Source of the DNA: Oscillospiraceae bacterium
Lineage (GTDB): Bacteria; Bacillota; Clostridia; Oscillospirales; Oscillospiraceae
Direction: 5' to 3'
Length of the DNA stretch: 7,892 nucleotides
NCBI GenBank assembly: GCA_009786775.1
Contig: WQRL01000071.1
Location: 1 to 7,892 of the forward strand
Shown here: positions 1-3,476 of the stretch, in pieces
Layout: every line of letters begins with the position of its first letter
Numbering within the stretch: position 1 is the stretch's first letter
Translations under genes and position numbers: made by a program
The notes under the pieces: generated by a model
Databases searched by the model: none
What the model was told of the DNA's origin: nothing
Seen by the model: only the letters and a program-made list of their open reading frames with translations

Positions 1-458
1 TACTCCCCGAGCACGGGAATGGTTCTCATAGATAGCCTGTCGATATGAAACGAAATGTTCTCAACACTTCTCCCAGGCTCCGCAAAGGCGTTAGGGTTTA
101 CTCCATCAGCGCCTGTCGGATATATTATCTCGTAGGTCAAATGCACAGCCCCAGGCCTTGTAACTGCAAATAAATCAACTTCCACAGACAGGGTTTGATT
201 TGTAAGCCGCGTGGCTATGGAGCGTGGAATGTCAGAAAATGTAAGACCGATTACCGGCGGGTCATAGGCGGAAATTAAAAGCCCTCTGTCACGCAGCGAA
301 GCCTCATTGCGAAATACAATAGGTATATCATTTACAGTATGGTTTAGAGGTTCGTTTTCAGTGTACTCGACGTACATCCACAGTGCCACTGAAGCCAGAA
401 TGGCGAATATTGCAAAAAATATCCTGCTGGAGAATATTCTGCCTATTTTTTTACGCAT
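1..458 (-). CDS. cdaR: YbbR/CdaR-like c-di-AMP cyclase regulator (partial, C-terminus off the left edge)
   Basis: The reading frame stays open from the start codon to the window edge, giving about 152 residues; the rest lies outside. The protein starts MRKKIGRIF, has one hydrophobic segment at about residues 9-29 (a likely membrane anchor, ending LWMYVEY), and continues as a beta-rich extracytoplasmic region with the character of a YbbR repeat (for example the NDIPIVFRN and SVEVDLFAV strands). In Firmicutes, YbbR/CdaR sits directly after cdaA and modulates the diadenylate cyclase, and here it overlaps the cdaA end by 8 nt. Three consecutive ATGs occur at 464, 461 and 458. The Shine-Dalgarno AGGAGA at 465-470 lies 6 nt from the 458 ATG but too close to the other two, so I chose 458. 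In related genomes glmM often follows, but it would be outside this window. The function is inferred from context and overall architecture, since YbbR sequences are poorly conserved. Confidence 0.85.
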   Translation of the reverse strand, partial: MRKKIGRIFSSRIFFAIFAILASVALWMYVEYTENEPLNHTVNDIPIVFRNEASLRDRGLLISAYDPPVIGLTFSDIPRSIATRLTNQTLSVEVDLFAVTRPGAVHLTYEIIYPTGADGVNPNAFAEPGRSVENISFHIDRLSMRTIPVLGE

Positions 459-1332
459 CATCATTCTCCTTTTCTTTTTTTTGATTTTTTTCTTTGCGCT
501 TTGAATATTTATTATCGGCTAAATGAATCAGCTCTTTCATAAGGAGCTTCTCTACAGTGTCCTTAGATAGGTGGCGCTTGAGCATTCCATCAATTGCAAC
601 AGAAACCGTGCCTGACTGCTCCGAAGCGATTACAACCACCGCATCTGAGCGTTCACTTATGCCCACGCCGGCCCTATGGCGCATTCCCAGGTCGCGGCTG
701 AGATTAATATTGTTGGAAAGGGGCAGCATACAGGCCGCCGCAAGCAACCTTCCCTCCCTTATGATAAGGGCTCCGTCGTGGAGAGGGGCGTTATGGTAAA
801 AAATGTTCTGAATAAGCTCTGAAGAGGCTGCTGCATCGACACTTGTGCCTGTAACTGCATAATCGTTTAAGCCCACCTCGCGCTCAAAGACTATAATCGC
901 CCCTGTATAGCTCTTGGCCATAGCCTCGCTGGCATCCACGGCACTTTTTATGCCGGCCTCTACATTTTCATACCTGCCGCGTTTGAAAAACAGTATGTTA
1001 ATCTTGCTCGTGCCCATGCGCTCAAATATCTTACGGATTTCGGGCTGGAAGAGGATAATTAAAACAATGACACCCATCTGCAAGACCTGGCTGAGCAAGA
1101 AGCTAAGGACAGTCATCTCCAGAAGATTTGAAAGCCACGCCACAGCCACGACCAGCACTATGCCTTTCATGAGGCTGCTGGAGCTTGTCTTGCGCATAAA
1201 TGACAAAAACTGGTAAATTATAAGCGCAATTATAAGGACGTCTAAAACATCCCAAAGCGTAACTGTTTGACGCAAAGACATAAGCAGTCCGAATATTGTG
1301 TCATATAGTTCTCTAATCGTACCCATTATCAT
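451..1332 (-). CDS. cdaA: membrane diadenylate cyclase CdaA (c-di-AMP synthase)
   Basis: This 293-residue protein has the CdaA layout. Hydrophobic membrane segments cover about residues 24-46, 54-72 and 76-96. A linker with the family motif FQPEIRKIFERMG (95-107) follows, and then a cytoplasmic DAC domain (about 120-270). The two catalytic signatures are present: DGA at 186-188 (context NAPLHDGALI) and RHR at 218-220 (context GMRHRAGVGISE). The enzyme condenses two ATP into c-di-AMP, an essential second messenger for potassium and osmolyte control and cell-wall homeostasis in Firmicutes. The tail (about 275-293) is very lysine/glutamate-rich and is encoded by A-runs of 7 and 8 bases. The start is ATG at 1332, preceded by GAGGT with a 10-nt spacer; an in-frame ATG at 1326 is less well placed. 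The gene probably has its own promoter (1406-1434) and can also be read from ispF. It overlaps the downstream ybbR/cdaR gene, its usual regulatory partner. Confidence 0.97.
   Translation of the reverse strand: MIMGTIRELYDTIFGLLMSLRQTVTLWDVLDVLIIALIIYQFLSFMRKTSSSSLMKGIVLVVAVAWLSNLLEMTVLSFLLSQVLQMGVIVLIILFQPEIRKIFERMGTSKINILFFKRGRYENVEAGIKSAVDASEAMAKSYTGAIIVFEREVGLNDYAVTGTSVDAAASSELIQNIFYHNAPLHDGALIIREGRLLAAACMLPLSNNINLSRDLGMRHRAGVGISERSDAVVVIASEQSGTVSVAIDGMLKRHLSKDTVEKLLMKELIHLADNKYSKRKEKNQKKEKENDDA
465..470 (-). promoter_or_regulatory. ribosome binding site of ybbR/cdaR, inside the cdaA 3' end
   Basis: The minus strand reads AGGAGA, followed by three back-to-back ATGs. Only the third (458) has normal spacing (6 nt), and this decides the start. 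The site lies inside the last codons of cdaA, so translation of the two genes is probably coupled. Confidence 0.7.
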
Positions 1333-1365
1333 TTTATAACAGACCTCAGTGAATTTCTGATTCTA

Positions 1366-1384
1366 TAGCACAACTCATGTGCTA
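1366..1384 (-). other. hairpin in the cdaA leader
   Basis: A perfect 7-bp inverted repeat, TAGCACA / TGTGCTA, with the 5-nt loop TGAGT (minus strand) lies between the putative cdaA transcription start (near 1399) and the cdaA ATG. There is no U-run after it, so it is not an intrinsic terminator. It could be a 5' stabilising stem or, at DNA level, a small operator just downstream of the promoter. It is far too small for a known c-di-AMP riboswitch. Its function is not determined. Confidence 0.45.
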
Positions 1385-1405
1385 ATGCGCAAAACCGACT
1401 TTTGT

Positions 1406-1434
1406 AGTATACCAAATAATACCGGCAATGACAA
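1406..1434 (-). promoter_or_regulatory. sigma-A-type promoter of cdaA
   Basis: On the minus strand, a -35 TTGTCA (1429-1434) and a -10 TATACT (1406-1411) are separated by exactly 17 bp. A TG one base upstream of the -10 makes it an extended -10 (TGGTATACT). The -35 directly abuts the ispF stop codon. The expected transcription start is near 1399, giving a leader of about 65 nt before cdaA. This would allow c-di-AMP synthesis to be set separately from the carD-ispD-ispF unit. It is a prediction from consensus match only. Confidence 0.65.
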
Positions 1435-1902
1435 TCATTTTAGAAGGGTTACAGCGTAGGCGGCAATTCCTGCGCCACCGCCTGTAAAGCCGAGCCCTTC
1501 TTCTGTTGTCGCCTTTACGCTGATGTCCTCTATGCCCACACCTAGCACTTGTGCGGTTAAGCTGCGCATGGTGTTAATAAATGGCGCTATTTTGGGCGAT
1601 TGCAGGACTATAGTTATGTCAGCATTATTTAGAGTATAGCCATTTTGTGTAACAAGTTCGTAAACTTTTTTTAATAAGACAGTGCTCTGTACACCCCTGT
1701 ACTGCTCGTCAGAGTCAGGGAAATGCTGCCCTATGTCCCCTAGGGCGAGAGCCCCCAGCATCGCGTCCATGAGCGCGTGAAGCGCCACATCAGCATCAGA
1801 ATGCCCATCGGCACCGAATTCACAGGGAACCTCAACACCGCAGAGGATTAGCTTGCGCCCTTCTTTGAGGCGGTGAACATCATAGCCAAATCCGATTCTC
1901 AT
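1435..1902 (-). CDS. ispF: 2-C-methyl-D-erythritol 2,4-cyclodiphosphate synthase IspF
   Basis: This 155-residue protein has the normal length for the family. It converts CDP-ME 2-phosphate to MEcPP with release of CMP, the fifth step of the MEP isoprenoid pathway, as a cytoplasmic homotrimer. Metal-binding residues are visible: D8 and H10 in GYDVHRL, and H42 within the signature SDADVALHALMDA (35-47). DIGQHFPDSD (56-65) and ATTEEGLGFTG (131-141) are the other family blocks. The usual GRGEG at 141-145 reads GGGAG here, so the positions equivalent to E. coli Arg142 and Glu144 are Gly and Ala (see findings). The start ATG at 1902 lies 17 nt after the ispD stop. A G-rich TAAGGGGGC sequence overlapping that stop is the only RBS candidate and is weak, so translation may depend on coupling to ispD. 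The order ispD-ispF is conserved in many bacteria. Confidence 0.97.
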   Translation of the reverse strand: MRIGFGYDVHRLKEGRKLILCGVEVPCEFGADGHSDADVALHALMDAMLGALALGDIGQHFPDSDEQYRGVQSTVLLKKVYELVTQNGYTLNNADITIVLQSPKIAPFINTMRSLTAQVLGVGIEDISVKATTEEGLGFTGGGAGIAAYAVTLLK

Positions 1903-1919
1903 GTTCTAACGGCGCCCCC

Positions 1920-2642
1920 TTAAACGCTGCTAAGGATTGCCTCGGCAATCAGCAGATCCTCTCTTGTCGTTACTTTGATATTTTGTCTCGACCCTTCCGT
2001 AACATACACGGGTATACCCAGAAGCTCGGCTGCCATGCAGTCGTCAGTCACTTCAATATTATTCTTCTTGGCGTGGGTGAGCGCGCCTTTTATCAGGTCT
2101 GCGTTAAATGTCTGAGGGGTCTGAATCTCAACCACATTCTCCCTGTCGATTGTTTCTAACACAACATGGCGCTTGACCTTTTTTAGTGTGGAGCTGACAG
2201 GCAGGCCCGGGGCTGCGGCGTGGCGCTTAGCAGCCTTACGGATGGTCCTTTCGATGGTCTTGCTGTCTATGCACGGCCTCGCCCCATCGTGAATTGCAAT
2301 AACCTCTGTTTTCCACGGAACCGCAAAAACTCCACTTATAACTGAATCGAGCCTGGTTTCGCCCCCCACCATGATTTTGTGGACTTTATTAATTTTGTAC
2401 TGCCGGCATAACTCTGAAATCTTTTCGAGACTATCCTGGCGGGTCACTATGACGATATCATCTATCGAGTCACAGTCCTCAAAGGCCTTTAGCGTGTGTG
2501 CAAGAACAGGTTTGCCACAGAGTTGCGCAAAGAGCTTATCCTCACCCTGCATCCTCTCAGAAGAGCCGCCTGCGGCGATTACTGCTGTACAGGCCGGTGC
2601 TATGCCTAAGATTTTTTTTAACAAATGTGTAAAAAATGACAC
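1920..2642 (-). CDS. ispD: 2-C-methyl-D-erythritol 4-phosphate cytidylyltransferase IspD
   Basis: IspD couples CTP and MEP to give CDP-ME plus pyrophosphate, the third step of the MEP pathway, in the cytoplasm. I start it at GTG 2642 (240 residues), because GGAGGG at 2651-2656 lies 8 nt upstream. The frame is open back to a TTG at 2705, but that start has no RBS and would run translation through a hairpin. With the GTG start, the nucleotide-binding block AVIAAGGSSERM is at about 20-31 and the conserved lysine of EDKLF at 36. HDGARP is at 118-123, the family motif QTPQTF at 174-179, TDD at 199-201 and NIKVTT at 221-226. About 19 residues precede the core fold, slightly more than the shortest homologues. 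The motif usually read as PVxDT is PVSST here (an Asp-to-Ser change). Its neighbours are carD upstream and ispF 17 nt downstream, an arrangement also known from mycobacteria. Confidence 0.95.
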   Translation of the reverse strand: MSFFTHLLKKILGIAPACTAVIAAGGSSERMQGEDKLFAQLCGKPVLAHTLKAFEDCDSIDDIVIVTRQDSLEKISELCRQYKINKVHKIMVGGETRLDSVISGVFAVPWKTEVIAIHDGARPCIDSKTIERTIRKAAKRHAAAPGLPVSSTLKKVKRHVVLETIDRENVVEIQTPQTFNADLIKGALTHAKKNNIEVTDDCMAAELLGIPVYVTEGSRQNIKVTTREDLLIAEAILSSV

Positions 2643-2650
2643 TAAAGTAA

Positions 2651-2656
2651 CCCTCC
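2651..2656 (-). promoter_or_regulatory. ispD ribosome binding site deciding a GTG start
   Basis: GGAGGG on the minus strand lies 8 nt before GTG 2642. This strong Shine-Dalgarno match is why the shorter IspD is preferred over the TTG start at 2705. The site can also pair with the 3' arm of the upstream hairpin (CCTCC at 2669-2673), leaving a 12-nt loop. Confidence 0.75.
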
Positions 2657-2666
2657 ATAACAAACT

Positions 2667-2688
2667 GCGGAGGTTAATAAACCTCCGC
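2667..2688 (-). promoter_or_regulatory. hairpin in the carD-ispD gap (possible attenuator or RBS switch)
   Basis: A perfect 9-bp inverted repeat has arms GCGGAGGTT (2688-2680) and AACCTCCGC (2675-2667) and a TATT loop. It lies in the 64-nt gap between the carD stop and the ispD start. The sequence after it, AGTTTGTTAT, is only moderately U-rich, so it is at best a weak terminator. The 3' arm contains CCTCC, complementary to the ispD Shine-Dalgarno, so two mutually exclusive structures are possible. The stem is directly visible; the regulatory role is inferred. Confidence 0.6.
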
Positions 2689-2706
2689 TTATTGCAAAAC
2701 TTCAAA

Positions 2707-3183
2707 TTACACCAGAGATGCGTTAATGCGCGACTCGACTTCCTCGTAGGATAGCTTCTTGGACAGCACTATTTCGGAAATAAGGATTTGCTTAGCTGAG
2801 TGAAGCATTTTCCTCTCTCCTGTGGAAAGCCCCTTCTCGGTATCTCTGGACATCAGCCCTTTGACAACCCTGGCCACCTCAAGAAGATTACCGCTCTTGA
2901 GCCGCTGCATGTTCTCCCTGTAACGCCTGTTCCAGTTGGAGGTCATTTCCGCATCGATACCCGGAATTGAATCCATCAATGCGTCCGCCTCGTAGGGATT
3001 AACGATGGGCCTGACTCCGATTTGCTCAGTGCTCTCTGTCGGAATCATGACAACCATCCCGCCGGCAGGCATTTTAAGAATGTAGTACTGCCGCGTACAG
3101 CCATTCATCTTTCTTTCTTCAATGCTGTCAATTACTCCCGCGCCGTGCATAGGATGTGCAATCATATCACCAATGCGAAACAT
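2707..3183 (-). CDS. CarD/CdnL-family RNA polymerase-binding transcription regulator
   Basis: This 158-residue protein matches the usual CarD length. Residues 1-60 form the RNA-polymerase-interacting (RID) Tudor-like domain: MFRIGDMIAHPMHGAGVI, then the strand-rich CTRQYYILKMPAGGMVVMIP. Residues about 65-158 are the helical DNA-binding part, with the family block SNWNRRYRENMQ (82-93) and LLEVARVVKGL (100-110). Trp84 sits where the CarD wedge tryptophan that supports promoter opening is expected. Family members bind the RNA polymerase beta subunit and stabilise open complexes, often at rRNA and other growth-related promoters. The start ATG at 3183 has GGAGAG 9 nt upstream. The gene has its own sigma-A-like promoter and is first in a likely carD-ispD-ispF transcription unit. 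I leave the symbol empty because carD and cdnL are used inconsistently in Firmicutes. Confidence 0.93.
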   Translation of the reverse strand: MFRIGDMIAHPMHGAGVIDSIEERKMNGCTRQYYILKMPAGGMVVMIPTESTEQIGVRPIVNPYEADALMDSIPGIDAEMTSNWNRRYRENMQRLKSGNLLEVARVVKGLMSRDTEKGLSTGERKMLHSAKQILISEIVLSKKLSYEEVESRINASLV

Positions 3184-3296
3184 AAATCAGTTCTCTCCCA
3201 TACGGCCAGCAAGTTACTCAAATAAGCACCTGAGTATCACCGGACCAGTCATTTTCAGAGGACAGTGCCGCTGTTCTCACGTTCCCCACCGCTAAT

Positions 3297-3325
3297 ATTA
3301 TACCCGAAATCAGACTAACCCGCAA
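3297..3325 (-). promoter_or_regulatory. sigma-A-type promoter of carD-ispD-ispF
   Basis: On the minus strand, a perfect -10 TATAAT (3297-3302) lies 17 bp from a partial -35 TTGCGG (3320-3325, first three bases matching consensus). Transcription would start near 3290, giving a leader of about 105 nt. The leader contains a weak 6-bp stem, TACTCA / TGAGTA (3215-3236). The promoter lies downstream of the terminator of the preceding unit, as expected for a new transcription unit. AT-rich repeats lie upstream in the region where an UP element or an activator would act. It is predicted from sequence only. Confidence 0.7.
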
Positions 3326-3340
3326 GCGTTTACATAACAT

Positions 3341-3373
3341 AAATTGTTAATTTGTTGTGTCCAAATTGTTAAT
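3341..3373. repeat. two direct copies of an 11-bp AT-rich repeat upstream of the carD promoter
   Basis: AAATTGTTAAT occurs at 3341-3351 and again at 3363-3373 (plus-strand reading). The period is 22 bp, about two helical turns, so both copies face the same side of the DNA. Relative to the predicted carD start they centre near -56 and -78. They may be protein-binding sites or simply an AT-rich UP-like element. Confidence 0.55.
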
Positions 3374-3380
3374 AAGTTAA

Positions 3381-3404
3381 TTTCACAAAAAGTTCTTTGT
3401 GAAA
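3381..3404. repeat. 24-bp palindrome between the rpsA terminator and the carD promoter
   Basis: TTTCACAAA (3381-3389) and TTTGTGAAA (3396-3404) form a perfect 9-bp inverted repeat around a 6-bp centre. It starts inside the U-run of the ispH-rpsA terminator. As RNA it could form a second, AU-rich stem just after the terminator; as DNA it looks like a site for a dimeric regulator. No identified regulator is implied. Confidence 0.5.
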
Positions 3405-3442
3405 AAATCCAGCCGGAAATGCTGTCTTGCACTTCCGGCTGG
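3402..3442 (-). terminator. intrinsic terminator of the cmk-plsC-ispH/rpsA operon
   Basis: The minus-strand stem has arms CCAGCCGGAA and TTCCGGCTGG, extended inward by a G-U pair and TGC/GCA to 14 pairs with the hexaloop AAGACA. It is followed by ATTTTTT (3402-3408). It lies 34 nt past the fusion-gene stop. This is a textbook Rho-independent terminator and separates this operon from carD. Confidence 0.93.
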
Positions 3443-3476
3443 CTGTAATAACTGGTGTTTATGGATAGCCTTTAAG

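Noticed and set aside
1333..1405. c-di-AMP (ydaO-type) riboswitch in front of cdaA
   Set aside because: The leader is about 65 nt with one 7-bp stem. Known ydaO riboswitches are much longer with several conserved helices, and none of that is visible.
2643..2705. Upstream TTG start of ispD adding 21 residues
   Set aside because: It has no Shine-Dalgarno, its extra residues are encoded by the hairpin, and GTG 2642 has GGAGGG at ideal spacing.
3184..3296. A structured riboswitch or small RNA in the carD leader
   Set aside because: Only a weak 6-bp stem is visible and no known motif is recognisable. There is not enough to call an RNA feature.
3341..3404. Rex or CRP/FNR-type operator upstream of carD
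   Set aside because: TTGTTAA and TTGTGAA/TTCACAA resemble half-sites, but the orientation and spacing do not fit the Rex (TTGTTAA-N4-TTAACAA) or CRP (TGTGA-N6-TCACA) consensus. I keep only the neutral repeat description.
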